Shown here piece after piece: positions 53,485 through 61,848 of a stretch of 64,000 nucleotides of DNA. Numbering within the stretch: the first letter of the stretch is position 1; each line of letters opens with the position of its first letter. The position numbers and the translations under genes are program-made. The notes beneath the pieces are model-generated. The model was not told where the DNA came from and did no database searches. It worked only from the letters and a program-made list of their open reading frames with translations. This DNA is from Oceanibium sediminis (GTDB taxonomy: Bacteria; Pseudomonadota; Alphaproteobacteria; Rhodobacterales; Rhodobacteraceae). The stretch lies in assembly GCF_003265325.1 (NCBI RefSeq), contig NZ_QGNX01000005.1:336658-400657 (forward strand). Direction: 5' to 3'.

Positions 53485-53800
53485 AAGTGCAGGCTTCTGT
53501 TGCCAGGTGCCTGCGGACCCCGCCTAACCCTGCAAAGGGCTAGGACTTGGATTTCGGTCTTTCGCACTGCTTACGCAGCGAGAGCAACCGGAGCTTTGTT
53601 GTCATTTGCAACTAGCTTGTTCGAGCCGATAACGGTGGCATCCTGCCGAGTAAAAGCTAACCCCTTTAGACGTCCGTCGATCCTGTTTCGGCCCCATGAT
53701 CCCCAAATGAAGGATTTTGGTGGAGCCGCCGGGTACCGCCCCCGGGTCCGATCCGCTTATTACGAGCGCGTTTATCACCATAGTCCCCAAGGGGACGCTT
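53485..53800 (-). ncRNA. ssrA: circularly permuted (two-piece) tmRNA
   Basis: Read on the minus strand, the acceptor piece comes first (53800-53718) and ends in CTCCACCA. A ~22-base linker follows, then the mRNA-like coding piece (5' end near 53695, starting GGGGCCGAAACAGG) to ~53485. The tag frame at 53609-53571 encodes ANDNKAPVALAA and stop TAA. The acceptor stem pairs GGGGCCG with CGGCUCC, including a G3-U pair, the alanine identity element. A pseudoknot-like hairpin (GCAGGC with GCCTGC) lies after the tag. This matches the permuted tmRNA of alphaproteobacteria. Confidence 0.95.
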
Positions 53801-53802
53801 TA

Positions 53803-53831
53803 GATGTAGTCCTTCGCCCGGCGTTTCGCAA
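53803..53831 (-). promoter_or_regulatory. promoter of ssrA (tmRNA)
   Basis: TTGCGA (53831-53826) and TACATC (53808-53803) on the minus strand are exactly 17 bases apart, giving a start near 53797, where the acceptor piece begins. The same TTGCGA element with 17-base spacing also occurs at 63923. Confidence 0.6.
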
Positions 53832-53883
53832 GGGATCGCATGCTGCGAAAATGCGCGGCATTGCCCCGAATCCCGCGGCCCGC

Positions 53884-54555
53884 TCAGCGCATGCCAAGGC
53901 GCGGCACGCCGAGTTCGCGGATCAGCTTGCGCCGCATCGCATGCCCGAAATCGTGAAAAGTGTCGGCCTGTTCAACGAAAGCGCCGGGCCCGTGGATCAC
54001 GCCGGTGCGGAAATAGTTCATCAGTTCCGGCTGGCTGCCGATGACCAGCGCGTTGATGGTCGTGTTCGCCAGGTCCTGCGAGCGGCGGGCCTGAATCGGC
54101 GGGAAGCCGTCGTTGTTCACGCCGTCGCCGGAAATGTCGATGGTCTGCCGGTCACAGCGCGGGCCGCGCTTGAGTTCCGAGGTGGCAAAAGCGATGGCAT
54201 GGCCGAGTGCTGTCGGAAACTCGGCATAGGTTCGCCGCGCCCCGCGCAGCACGGCGCGCACGCGGGCCAGGTCGGCGGGTGTCTCGACCAGGGTCCAGTC
54301 GAGGATGACGTCCTGCTGGTAACGCCCGCTCCATTCGAAGACGTGCAGCGCCACCGATCCGCCGGGCACCTGGAAGAACGCCTCCACCACGCGGGGATCG
54401 GACAGCGCCGCATCGAGCCCTAGCTTTTGCAGCGCGTGCTCTTCCCCATCGATGGAGGAGGAGACGTCCATCGCCAGCGTCAGCGCCAGCCGGCAGAACG
54501 CATGCCCCGGCGTGGCCAGGACCAGCAGCAGCGCCAGGGTGGCGGCGACCCTCAC
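53884..54555 (-). CDS. DUF1194 family secreted VWA-like protein, copy 1
   Basis: A 223-residue protein with a signal peptide (VAATLALLLVLATPGHA) and a von Willebrand factor A-like domain of the DUF1194 type. The MIDAS motif is AMDVSSS (Asp30, Ser32, Ser34) after the first strand, and ISGDGVNNDG is the matching later loop. The end is REL-GVPRLGMR. The GTG start overlaps the stop of copy 2 (GTGA). Three such genes in a row share about 220 residues and one layout. Function is unknown to me; secreted VWA domains often bind ligands via divalent metal. Confidence 0.8.
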   Translation of the reverse strand: MRVAATLALLLVLATPGHAFCRLALTLAMDVSSSIDGEEHALQKLGLDAALSDPRVVEAFFQVPGGSVALHVFEWSGRYQQDVILDWTLVETPADLARVRAVLRGARRTYAEFPTALGHAIAFATSELKRGPRCDRQTIDISGDGVNNDGFPPIQARRSQDLANTTINALVIGSQPELMNYFRTGVIHGPGAFVEQADTFHDFGHAMRRKLIRELGVPRLGMR

Positions 54556-55241
54556 CTCATGCCGAGCCGCGGTTCGCCCAGCTCGCGGATCAGCTTGCCG
54601 CGGATCGCCTTGCCGTAGTCCGAGAAATCCTCGGCCACCTCGACAAAGGCGGACGGGCCGCGCACGACGAAGAAGCGGTAGTACCTGTCCAGCGCCGCCT
54701 CGTCCGACAGGATGGCGAGGCCGTTGACCGTGACGTCCGCGAAATCGAGGCGGGTATAAAGCTGTTGCGGCGGCATCCCGGTGTTGTTCTGCCCGTCGCC
54801 CGAAACGTCGATCTTCTGGCGTTCGCAGGCGGGGGCGCGCGCCATCTGGCCAAGGCCGAAGCGCAGCGCCGCGCCAAGCCCGGTGGCCGCGTTGGTGAAC
54901 GCGCGGCGATGCTCGCGCAGCCGCGCCGCCATCTGGTCGAGGTCCGAGGGCGTACGCACCTCCACCCAGTCCTGGACGATCTTCTGATCGAACACGCCCG
55001 ACCATTCATAGATCTGTAAGGCCACCGTCGCGCCGGGCACCTGGAAGATCGCGCGCCGCACCTCCGCATCCTCAAGCGCGTCGGCCAGCCCGTTGATCTG
55101 CAATGCATATTCCCCCGCGTCCACGGAGGATGAGACATCCAGCGCCATCGTCAGCGCCACGCGGCAGGCCGCCGTGGCAGGCGCGGCGACAAGGGCGGGC
55201 AGCGCGGCCAGCGCCGCGAGAAACAGGCCAACGCGGCTCAT
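54552..55241 (-). CDS. DUF1194 family secreted VWA-like protein, copy 2
   Basis: A 229-residue paralogue of its neighbours. Signal peptide about residues 1-24 (FLAALAALPALVAAPATA), then ACRVALTMALDVSSSVDAGEYALQINGLADAL with the MIDAS Asp35-Ser37-Ser39. The loop IDVSGDGQNNTGMPP and a C-terminus (GEPRLGMR) nearly identical to copy 1 are present. The ATG overlaps the stop of copy 3 in an ATGA and its stop overlaps copy 1, so all three are translationally coupled. Confidence 0.8.
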   Translation of the reverse strand: MSRVGLFLAALAALPALVAAPATAACRVALTMALDVSSSVDAGEYALQINGLADALEDAEVRRAIFQVPGATVALQIYEWSGVFDQKIVQDWVEVRTPSDLDQMAARLREHRRAFTNAATGLGAALRFGLGQMARAPACERQKIDVSGDGQNNTGMPPQQLYTRLDFADVTVNGLAILSDEAALDRYYRFFVVRGPSAFVEVAEDFSDYGKAIRGKLIRELGEPRLGMR

Positions 55242-55909
55242 GACGAGGGGACAACCACCTCCCGGTAGAGTTTTTGCCGGATCGCGCGGGGGTAGTCGGA
55301 ATACCCCTGGGCGGACATGACGAAATGATCCGGTCCCGTCACCATCTCGCGGCGGTAGAACTGCGCCACGCTCTGGCCAATGCGATCGATCGCCAGCCCG
55401 TTGATGGTGATCCCTGCGCGCCGGGCGAGGCTGCGCCCCAGCGTTGTTCGCTGGCCGTCGTTGGTCATGCCGTCGCCTGAAACATCGATGACGCGCCGGG
55501 TGCAATCGGGAACCTTGTCGAATTCGGGCACGAGGAACAGCAGCGCATCCCCGACGGCAGTCTTGCCTGCCCGCCAGTGCCGTTTCGTGGCCCGCACCTC
55601 TTTCGCCAGGTCCGCCACGGCGTCGAAGCTGAGCATCCGCCGCCACGGGGTGGAGACCTTCTGATCCGTTTCGCCGGACCATTGCATCACCATGACCGCC
55701 GCCTGCCGCATGACCAGCGCCTCGGCGATGTCGGGGTCCTCCAGCGCATCCGCCAGGCCATCCATCTGGAAACGATACTCCCCGGGATCGATGGATCCGG
55801 ACACATCGATGGTCAATGCGATGGCAAGACGACAGGCCTGGGCAGGCGCTGACAGGGCCGCGCAGGCAAGAAGCGTCAGGAACAGGTGTCTGATGATGAA
55901 AAACCCCAT
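55238..55909 (-). CDS. DUF1194 family secreted VWA-like protein, copy 3 (first gene of the trio)
   Basis: A 223-residue paralogue, first of the minus-strand trio. Signal peptide about residues 1-24 (LFLTLLACAALSAPAQA), then ACRLAIALTIDVSGSIDPGEYRFQMDGLADALEDPD with MIDAS Asp35-Ser37-Ser39 and the loop IDVSGDGMTNDG. Its C-terminus differs (YREVVVPSS). ATG 55909 was chosen for the signal peptide. The 245-base gap upstream is shared with the divergent deaminase gene. Confidence 0.8.
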   Translation of the reverse strand: MGFFIIRHLFLTLLACAALSAPAQACRLAIALTIDVSGSIDPGEYRFQMDGLADALEDPDIAEALVMRQAAVMVMQWSGETDQKVSTPWRRMLSFDAVADLAKEVRATKRHWRAGKTAVGDALLFLVPEFDKVPDCTRRVIDVSGDGMTNDGQRTTLGRSLARRAGITINGLAIDRIGQSVAQFYRREMVTGPDHFVMSAQGYSDYPRAIRQKLYREVVVPSS

Positions 55910-56154
55910 ACTCGAAAGGTATATGGGGCAGTTTATACCTGACATTGACTTTGCGCAAAGGGCGCGTGTGTCACCCGACGACTTAGAATGTCCGCGATGC
56001 ACCCTCGATCCGCGGGCGTGGGACAGCAAGAGGGACCGGTGATCTTCCCGCGTGTGGGGATGTTGGCGATGTGCTAGGATCCCGGACGTCGGGTTCTGAC
56101 GTGACCCGCGGGGGCGACCCTTGGGCCCTTTCACCGCAGTATAGGCAAATCGGC

Positions 56155-56625
56155 ATGACACGAGAACAGATGCTCGCCCATATCCGGGCAGCCAATGCCG
56201 TCGCCAGAAGCGCCGCCGAACACGGTCATCATCCGTTCGGCGCGATCCTTGTCGGACCTGACGGCGATATTCTGATGCGGCAGGGCAATATCGACACCGT
56301 CCATCATGCAGAGACCGAACTCGCCCGGCGCGCCGCGGCCGCCTATGCACCGGAGTTTCTATGGGCCTGCACGCTGGTCACGACCGGCGAGCCTTGCGCC
56401 ATGTGCGCCGGAACCCTCTATTGGGCGAATATCGGCCGGCTGGTCTATGGTTTCGAGGAAACGACGCTGCTCTCGCTGACGGGCAACCATGAAGAGAACC
56501 CGACGATGGCCCTGTCTTCGCGCACCGTGCTCGGTTCCGGGCAGAAGAAAATCGACGTGCACGGCCCCTTTCGCGAGTTGGAAGACGAGTTGCTGGCCCC
56601 GCACCGCGGTTTCTGGCAGCGCTAG
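56155..56625 (+). CDS. CMP/dCMP-type nucleoside deaminase
   Basis: A 156-residue zinc-dependent deaminase of the cytidine/guanine/tRNA-adenosine deaminase superfamily. The zinc/catalytic motif HAE is in VHHAETELARRAA, and the PCxxC motif is GEPCAMCAGTLYWANIGRLVYG. The start MTREQMLAHIRAANAVA at 56155 is preferred; an ATG at 56071 lacks similarity. Preferred substrate cannot be told from the sequence. It may be a guanine or tRNA-type deaminase. Confidence 0.85.
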   Translation: MTREQMLAHIRAANAVARSAAEHGHHPFGAILVGPDGDILMRQGNIDTVHHAETELARRAAAAYAPEFLWACTLVTTGEPCAMCAGTLYWANIGRLVYGFEETTLLSLTGNHEENPTMALSSRTVLGSGQKKIDVHGPFRELEDELLAPHRGFWQR

Positions 56626-56684
56626 CGCCCCGCTTCCGGGCCCTCGGGGAAACGCGCTACGAACTTGAAAGCGCCCCGTCCATG

Positions 56685-56716
56685 TAAAAAGGCCCTCGCA
56701 GGTAGCTGCAAGGGCC
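56685..56716 (-). terminator. Rho-independent terminator after the VOC gene
   Basis: On the minus strand GGGCCCTTGCAG folds back on CTGCGAGGGCC with a short loop, and five T follow (56690-56686). It lies about 50 bases after the VOC stop. Confidence 0.7.
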
Positions 56717-56766
56717 CGTCTGTTCCGGCAGGGCCCACTGGCCCCCATCCGTGTCGCGCAGCGCGC

Positions 56767-57195
56767 TTACCAGTGGCCGGTGTTTTCCATGCTGGCCCAG
56801 GGGTCCTTCGGGGGCAGGGCGTCGCCCTTCTGAAGCAGCTCGATCGATACGTTGTCGGGGCTGCGGAAGAACGCCATGTGCCCGTCGCGGGGTGGGCGGT
56901 TGATGGTCACGCCGTTGTCCATCATCTTCTGGCAAAGCGCGTAGATGTCATCGACCATGTAGGCCAGGTGCCCGAAGTGGCGGCTGTCGGAAGGCAGCCC
57001 CTCGTCCCCGTCCCAGTTGTAGGTCAGTTCCAGATGCCGCCCCTCCTCGCCGGGAGCGCGCATGAAGACGTTGGTGAAACGACCTTTCTCGCTTTCCATG
57101 CGGCGGGCCTCCTCAAGCCCGAGCAGCTTGTAGAAGGCGAGCGATTTCTCCAGGTCCAGGACGCGAACCATGGTGTGATAGTATTGAATAGCCAT
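56767..57195 (-). CDS. VOC-family glyoxalase-like protein (lactoylglutathione lyase-like)
   Basis: A 142-residue single-domain VOC-fold protein. The motif MVRVLDLEKSLAFYKLLGLEEARRMESEKGRFTNVFMRAP, then RHLELTYNWDGDEG and HFGHLAYMVDDIYALCQKM is typical of glyoxalase I-like proteins; putative metal ligands are His in YYHTMVRV, Glu in LELTYNW, His in HFGHLAY and Glu in SIELLQKGDALP. Methylglyoxal detoxification is plausible. Start MAIQYYHTMVRV at 57195; an upstream Met at 57246 is rejected. Confidence 0.85.
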   Translation of the reverse strand: MAIQYYHTMVRVLDLEKSLAFYKLLGLEEARRMESEKGRFTNVFMRAPGEEGRHLELTYNWDGDEGLPSDSRHFGHLAYMVDDIYALCQKMMDNGVTINRPPRDGHMAFFRSPDNVSIELLQKGDALPPKDPWASMENTGHW

Positions 57196-57284
57196 AAGTG
57201 CATTTTCCTTCTTGTCCAATCCGCTGTCCCGCACATAAGCAGCCATGCCCGTTAGGTCAAAGCGCCGTTATGTCTGCGGGCAGG

Positions 57285-57315
57285 AAAAAGGCGCGCCCGG
57301 TGGTCCGGACGCGCC
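57285..57315 (-). terminator. Rho-independent terminator after the AGCS gene
   Basis: On the minus strand an 11-bp stem (57305-57315 with 57290-57300; GGCGCGTCCGG and CCGGGCGCGCC, one T-G pair) with loop ACCA is followed by TTTTT (57289-57285). It sits about 22 bases after the AGCS stop. Confidence 0.85.
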
Positions 57316-57336
57316 CGATGTCAGGGTGCGCTTAGC

Positions 57337-58887
57337 TCAGTGCTTGAACTTCCGGATCTCGCCCGACTTCAGGCGGGTCTGGTAGCTGGCCAGCTCACGC
57401 TTGACGATGGGCATCAGGAAGTAGAGCGCGGTGATGTTGACCACGGCCATGGCGAAGATCGCCGCGTCCGAGAAGTCGATCACCGGGCCCAGGCTGGACG
57501 CCGCGCCGATGACCACGAAGACGCAGAAGATCAGCTTGAAGATCAGCTCCTTGGTCTGGCCTTCCCCGAACAGGTAGGTCCAGGCCTTCAACCCGTAGTA
57601 CGACCAAGAAATCATGGTCGAGAAGGCGAACAGGATCACCGCGACCGCCAGCACGTAGGGGAACCAGCTGAAGCCGGTGGCGAAGGCCGCCGAAGTCAGC
57701 CCGACGCCCGAGGTGTCGCCGATTGTCTGGATCGATCCGCCCTCGTTCAGAAGGAACAGTCCGGTTTCCGGGTCCATAATCAACTGGCCCGAAATGGTGA
57801 TGACCAGCGCCGTCATGGTGCAGATCACAACCGTATCGATGAAAGGTTCAAGCAGGGACACGAAGCCCTCGGTGATCGGCTCCTTCGTGCGCACCGCCGA
57901 GTGGGCGATCGCAGCCGACCCGACGCCCGCCTCGTTCGAGAAGGCGGCCCGCTTGAAGCCCTGGATGAGCGCCCCGACAAGGCCGCCGGCCACGCCCAGC
58001 CCGGTGAAGGCCCCGGCAAAGATCTGGCTGAACGCCCATCCGATCTGATCTGCGTTGACGATCAGGATGACCAGCGCCGCGCCGACGTAGAGCACGCCCA
58101 TGAACGGCACGACCTTTTCGGTCACCCGCGCGATGGACTTGATGCCGCCCACGATCACCGCGAACACCACCGCAGCAAAGACAAGGCCGGTGATCCAGCC
58201 CGGAAAGTCGCCGAAGATATTGGCAATCTGCGCATGTGCCTGGTTGGCTTGGAACATGTTGCCCCCGCCAAGCGAGCCAAGAATGCAGAAGATCGAGAAG
58301 ACAACCGCCAGCACGCCGCCACCGGCGCGCCCCTGTTCGCGGAACCCCTTGGACATGTAGTACATCGGGCCGCCTGAAACGGTGCCGTCCGGGTACTCGT
58401 TGCGGTACTTCACCCCGAGCGTACACTCGGTGAACTTCGAGGCCATGCCCAGCAGGCCCGCCAGGATCATCCAGAAGGTCGCGCCCGGCCCGCCGATGCC
58501 GACGGCCACCGCCACACCGGCGATGTTGCCTAGGCCGACGGTGCCCGAAAGCGCCGTGGCCAGCGCCTGGAAGTGGCTGACCTCGCCCGCGTCATTGGGG
58601 TCGGAGTAGTCGCCCTTTACCAGGCTGATCGAATGCCCGAAGGCGCGGAACTGGATGAACCCGAAGTAGATGGTGAAGATCGACGCCGCGACCACCAGCC
58701 ACATCACGATCCAGGGAAAGGCCGTGCCGGGGATCGGCGCGAAGATGAAATTTACGAACGGCCCGGTGAAGGCGGCGAAGACCTCGTTCACTTGCTGATC
58801 GATGGTGAGCGCCGCTTCCTCCTGCGCCAGCGCGGGCACAGCGGAAAGGGCAAAGGCCGGAACGGCCATGTGGGGTATGAATTTCAT
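57337..58887 (-). CDS. alanine/glycine:cation symporter (AGCS family)
   Basis: A 516-residue secondary transporter of the AGCS family, which takes up alanine or glycine with Na+ (or H+). It starts MKFIPHMAVPAFALSAVPALAQ, a signal-peptide-like N-terminus, then VMWLVVAASIFTIYFGFIQFRAFGHS and about ten hydrophobic segments. Diagnostic family blocks: ALATALSGTVGLGNIAGVAVAVGIGGPGATFWMILAGLLGMASKF and SNEAGVGSAAIAHSAVRTKEPITEGFVSLLEPFIDT. The gene starts 13 bases after the UspA gene, so they are one operon. A strong terminator follows. Confidence 0.93.
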   Translation of the reverse strand: MKFIPHMAVPAFALSAVPALAQEEAALTIDQQVNEVFAAFTGPFVNFIFAPIPGTAFPWIVMWLVVAASIFTIYFGFIQFRAFGHSISLVKGDYSDPNDAGEVSHFQALATALSGTVGLGNIAGVAVAVGIGGPGATFWMILAGLLGMASKFTECTLGVKYRNEYPDGTVSGGPMYYMSKGFREQGRAGGGVLAVVFSIFCILGSLGGGNMFQANQAHAQIANIFGDFPGWITGLVFAAVVFAVIVGGIKSIARVTEKVVPFMGVLYVGAALVILIVNADQIGWAFSQIFAGAFTGLGVAGGLVGALIQGFKRAAFSNEAGVGSAAIAHSAVRTKEPITEGFVSLLEPFIDTVVICTMTALVITISGQLIMDPETGLFLLNEGGSIQTIGDTSGVGLTSAAFATGFSWFPYVLAVAVILFAFSTMISWSYYGLKAWTYLFGEGQTKELIFKLIFCVFVVIGAASSLGPVIDFSDAAIFAMAVVNITALYFLMPIVKRELASYQTRLKSGEIRKFKH

Positions 58888-58900
58888 GTCTCTCGGCTCC

Positions 58901-59338
58901 TTATCCGACGACCGTGACCGGCAGCTTGGAATGCATGACCAGGTTGGCTGTGGACGAGCCGAAGATCCGGGTGGACAGGCTCTTGTCAGAGGTGCGGGCG
59001 ACGACGATCTGGTCGGCCCCTTCCTCCTGGGCGATGGCTTCCAGGCGCTCGGCCACGTCGCCGTGGCGCACGATGCCGCGCGCGGGCTGCCCGGTATCGG
59101 CAAGCGCCTTGACTGCCGGCGTGATCACCCGCTCGTTCGCGAGGGAGATCTCTTCCTCCCGGCGCTTGTGGCGCTGCTCGTTTTCCTCGGGTGTCTGGAA
59201 GGTAAAAGGAGACCATTCAATGACATAGACCAGGATGATCTCGCAGTCTCCGATAAGTTTGGCCAAATGGCTGGCGTAGCCCACAGCCCGGTTGTCCGGG
59301 CCGTGGCCGTCCAGCCCCACGACTATCTTTGTTGACAT
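58901..59338 (-). CDS. universal stress protein (UspA family)
   Basis: A 145-residue Usp domain. The start MSTKIVVGLDGHGPDNRAVGYASHLAKLIGDCEIILVYVIEWSPF and the nucleotide-binding-like end IVVARTSDKSLSTRIFGSSTANLVMHSKLPVTVVG follow the Usp fold. The conserved GxxGS-like glycine loop is IFGSST. Directly precedes the symporter gene, and a Usp-transporter pairing is common, suggesting it modulates the transporter; this is inference. An upstream Met at 59467 is rejected. Confidence 0.88.
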   Translation of the reverse strand: MSTKIVVGLDGHGPDNRAVGYASHLAKLIGDCEIILVYVIEWSPFTFQTPEENEQRHKRREEEISLANERVITPAVKALADTGQPARGIVRHGDVAERLEAIAQEEGADQIVVARTSDKSLSTRIFGSSTANLVMHSKLPVTVVG

Positions 59339-59612
59339 CTTGTCCCCGTTGTTCGTTTTCGTGTTCTTGATTTTCCCGGCCCCGAAATTCGGAAACGGTC
59401 TTGCCCCTTGAGGGGTTTGATTTCTTGTAAGGTCAGCCTGACTGTTTCGGCGCAGTCGGTCAATCATTATGCTGCCCGCCTGTAATCACTCCGCACGCAT
59501 CTGCCTGAAATTGCGGCACGTGCGAAAGGTCACGACATTTGGTTGTCACCACCCTACGTTCCGCAACATACTGTGGACCTCAGAATCACGACCCGAAAGC
59601 AGGACGCCCGAG

Positions 59613-60521
59613 ATGTCAGACGCCGAACACCCCTCAGACGAAATCGCAGCCCTGCGCGCGCAGTCCCACACCACCCGCCGCGCCACCGTGCCAGCGATGG
59701 AGGAGCGCCTCTACACGCCGCACAAGGTGCTGGACCACGGCTTCGTGCGGGTGATCGACTACATGGGCGACGACGCCGCCATCGTGCAGGCCGCGCGGGT
59801 CAGCTACGGGGCAGGGACCAAGCACGTCTCCAACGACGCGGGGCTGATCAAGTACCTGATGCGCCACTGGCATTCGACCCCGTTCGAGATGTGCGAGATC
59901 AAGCTGCACGTCAAACTGCCCGTCTTCGTCGCGCGCCAGTGGATCCGCCACCGCACGGCCAACGTGAACGAGTACTCCGCCCGCTACTCGATCCTGGATC
60001 GGGAATTCTACATCCCCGCGCCCGAGCAGCTGGCCGCGCAGAGCACCGTGAACAACCAGGGTAGGGGAGAGACGCTGCAAGGCGAGGAAGCCGCCCGCGT
60101 GCTGGAGATGCTGAAGTCCGACGCCATGCGCAGCTATGACCACTACGAGGAAATGCTCAGCCAGGACGGGCAGGCGGGTCTTGCCCGCGAACTCGCGCGC
60201 ATGAACCTTCCCGCCAACGTCTATACCCAGTGGTACTGGAAGACGGACCTGCACAACCTGTTCCACTTCCTGCGCCTGCGCGCCGACGCCCACGCCCAGT
60301 ACGAGATCCGCGTCTACGCCGAGACGATCTGCGAGATGGTCGCCGACTGGGTCCCGCTCGCCTACGCCGCGTTCGAGGATTACCGCCTGAACGCCGCGCA
60401 ATTGTCCGGGAAGGGTGTGCTGGCCCTGCGCCGGATGCTGAAGGGCGAAGAGATGGACGCCGAGAAGGCCGGCATGAGCAAGGGCGAGTGGCGTGAGTTC
60501 ATGGGGGTTTTGGAGGGGTGA
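59613..60521 (+). CDS. thyX: FAD-dependent thymidylate synthase
   Basis: ThyX methylates dUMP to dTMP using FAD and folate. The signature RHRX7S is found as [15 protein letters not shown], with the preceding FVARQWI. Other conserved parts: [63 protein letters not shown]. 302 residues is a little longer than E. coli-type phage ThyX because of an N-terminal extension; an internal Met (about residue 29) is an alternative start. Its stop overlaps the GTG of the AT-rich membrane gene. Confidence 0.95.
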   Translation: MSDAEHPSDEIAALRAQSHTTRRATVPAMEERLYTPHKVLDHGFVRVIDYMGDDAAIVQAARVSYGAGTKHVSNDAGLIKYLMRHWHSTPFEMCEIKLHVKLPVFVARQWIRHRTANVNEYSARYSILDREFYIPAPEQLAAQSTVNNQGRGETLQGEEAARVLEMLKSDAMRSYDHYEEMLSQDGQAGLARELARMNLPANVYTQWYWKTDLHNLFHFLRLRADAHAQYEIRVYAETICEMVADWVPLAYAAFEDYRLNAAQLSGKGVLALRRMLKGEEMDAEKAGMSKGEWREFMGVLEG

Positions 60522-61183
60522 AGATTAGCGGAACTGAGATTGCTTCTCGCAGTACTCAGACTTCTGGAAGGTTGTTAGTAAGTGTCTGCGCCGCAATTAT
60601 ATTTATCAATTTCTACGGTTTGAATGATCAGCCTTGGGAGCTATTCTCAAGGCGGATTCCAACCAGAGCATATGTGGAAACGGGCTATGTGATATTAGCG
60701 CTCCTCGGATTGAATTTTTTAGCAAACTGGTGGTTCGACCACGTTAGTTATATCGAGTGGTTTCGATCATCAAAGCATAGCTTGGGATCTACATACGGTT
60801 TGGGGGGAGTTGACGATACAATTTCCCCATTGGACAATCTTCATCGTAGGGTGGAGGCTTTCAATAAGGTCGCTGAGAAGATGATGGAAGAGGCAGATGG
60901 CGCCATTTCCGAAATCGTAAAGCAGCTTGATGTTAAAAATGGTGGCGGTCCGGATCTCGGCGGTGATGCGAAGGATTATATTGAACTTACTGTAAAGGGA
61001 AATATAAATAAAGTACATTCAAGTATTGATAAAAGTATAGGCGAGATAAAAAATGTGAAGCTTGTGCTTGATGATATTCCAAATAGCTTTCGTAGGTTGA
61101 GCCTTGCTGGATTTCTTTATTTGTATATTTTGAATTTCATATTTCCAGTTTCTATTTGGATTTTAGCAGTTGTGACGTTTTAA
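60518..61183 (+). CDS. membrane protein of unknown function, AT-rich, probably foreign
   Basis: A 221-residue protein that starts at a GTG overlapping the thyX stop. Two hydrophobic segments (about 18-36, [15 protein letters not shown], and 52-72, [21 protein letters not shown]) precede a soluble, charged coiled-coil-like middle (about 105-185, with Lys/Asp/Glu and [21 protein letters not shown]). One C-terminal segment (196-221, [21 protein letters not shown]) follows. The base composition is much more AT-rich than neighbours (many ATA, TTA and AAA codons), pointing to recent transfer. No family is recognised. Confidence 0.75.
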   Translation: MKISGTEIASRSTQTSGRLLVSVCAAIIFINFYGLNDQPWELFSRRIPTRAYVETGYVILALLGLNFLANWWFDHVSYIEWFRSSKHSLGSTYGLGGVDDTISPLDNLHRRVEAFNKVAEKMMEEADGAISEIVKQLDVKNGGGPDLGGDAKDYIELTVKGNINKVHSSIDKSIGEIKNVKLVLDDIPNSFRRLSLAGFLYLYILNFIFPVSIWILAVVTF

Positions 61184-61310
61184 GTGGATTTTCTGTTACT
61201 CTCAAATCTGTACGGAGTGCGCCTCAGACGGAACAACCTGCGGTCAAGTCGGTATATCATTCACTACAAATTTTTATCGCGCGTAAGCTGCGTATTCGGT
61301 GAGCGCCGCG

Positions 61311-61338
61311 CACGATGCGCAATGCACGATGCGCAATG
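61311..61338 (+). repeat. tandem 14-base direct repeat (2 copies)
   Basis: CACGATGCGCAATG occurs twice without spacer at 61311-61324 and 61325-61338, just where the AT-rich segment gives way to the GC-rich hairpin region. Confidence 0.85.
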
Positions 61339-61407
61339 AATGCGTACTCTACTGCGGATAGAGCCGATTCATTGGCACACCGCCCGCCGGGGCTCCGCCC
61401 ATTCCTG

Positions 61408-61436
61408 CCTGAAACCGTCCCCCGGACGGTTTCAGG
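61408..61436. repeat. perfect inverted repeat, 13-bp arms
   Basis: CCTGAAACCGTCC at 61408-61420 and its exact complement GGACGGTTTCAGG at 61424-61436 are separated by CCC. No T-tract follows, so it is not a standard terminator; it resembles dispersed intergenic palindromes. Confidence 0.8.
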
Positions 61437-61848
61437 GACAGCCGGAACTCCTCCCCCCGGGAGGGCGCTTCACGCCCACCCAGGATCGGGCGCTGCCCTC
61501 ACCAAGCGGGCAATACCGTCTGAACAAGCCGTCGCACTTCAGGACGCCCATTCTCTTCGGCCCGGAACAAGGCCCGTCAGGGCCGCCGGGCCAGCGCCCG
61601 TCCGCCCCCTCGGGCGGGCGCTTTGCAGCGTTGCCGCGAAGACCCAGCATACGGCGGGGCGTGGGCATAAATCGCACAAACCCAGCACCGCAGCACCCAC
61701 CCGGCGGACGGGCGCTGGCCCTTTGGTGCACCAAGACCGGCCACTCCCCAGAGTTCCGCATGTTTCCGACCTTCCTTTATGATAACGGGGGTGGGCGCTG
61801 CCCGCTCCGCCACACTCTCGGCGAAGTCCCTGGCAGCGCCCCATGCGC

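Larger units (their letters stand above)
61184..61848. other. 665-base non-coding, hairpin-rich stretch
   Basis: After the AT-rich gene the composition switches at about 61,300 to GC-rich. Reading frames present (for example 61315-61782 and 61432-61761) have low-complexity Pro/Arg/Gly-rich products and no family signature, so they are treated as chance. The stretch holds a tandem repeat, a perfect 13-bp inverted repeat and further GC-rich palindromic segments (around 61592-61624). It looks like a repeat element or gene remnant; no transposase or tRNA was recognised. Confidence 0.5.
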
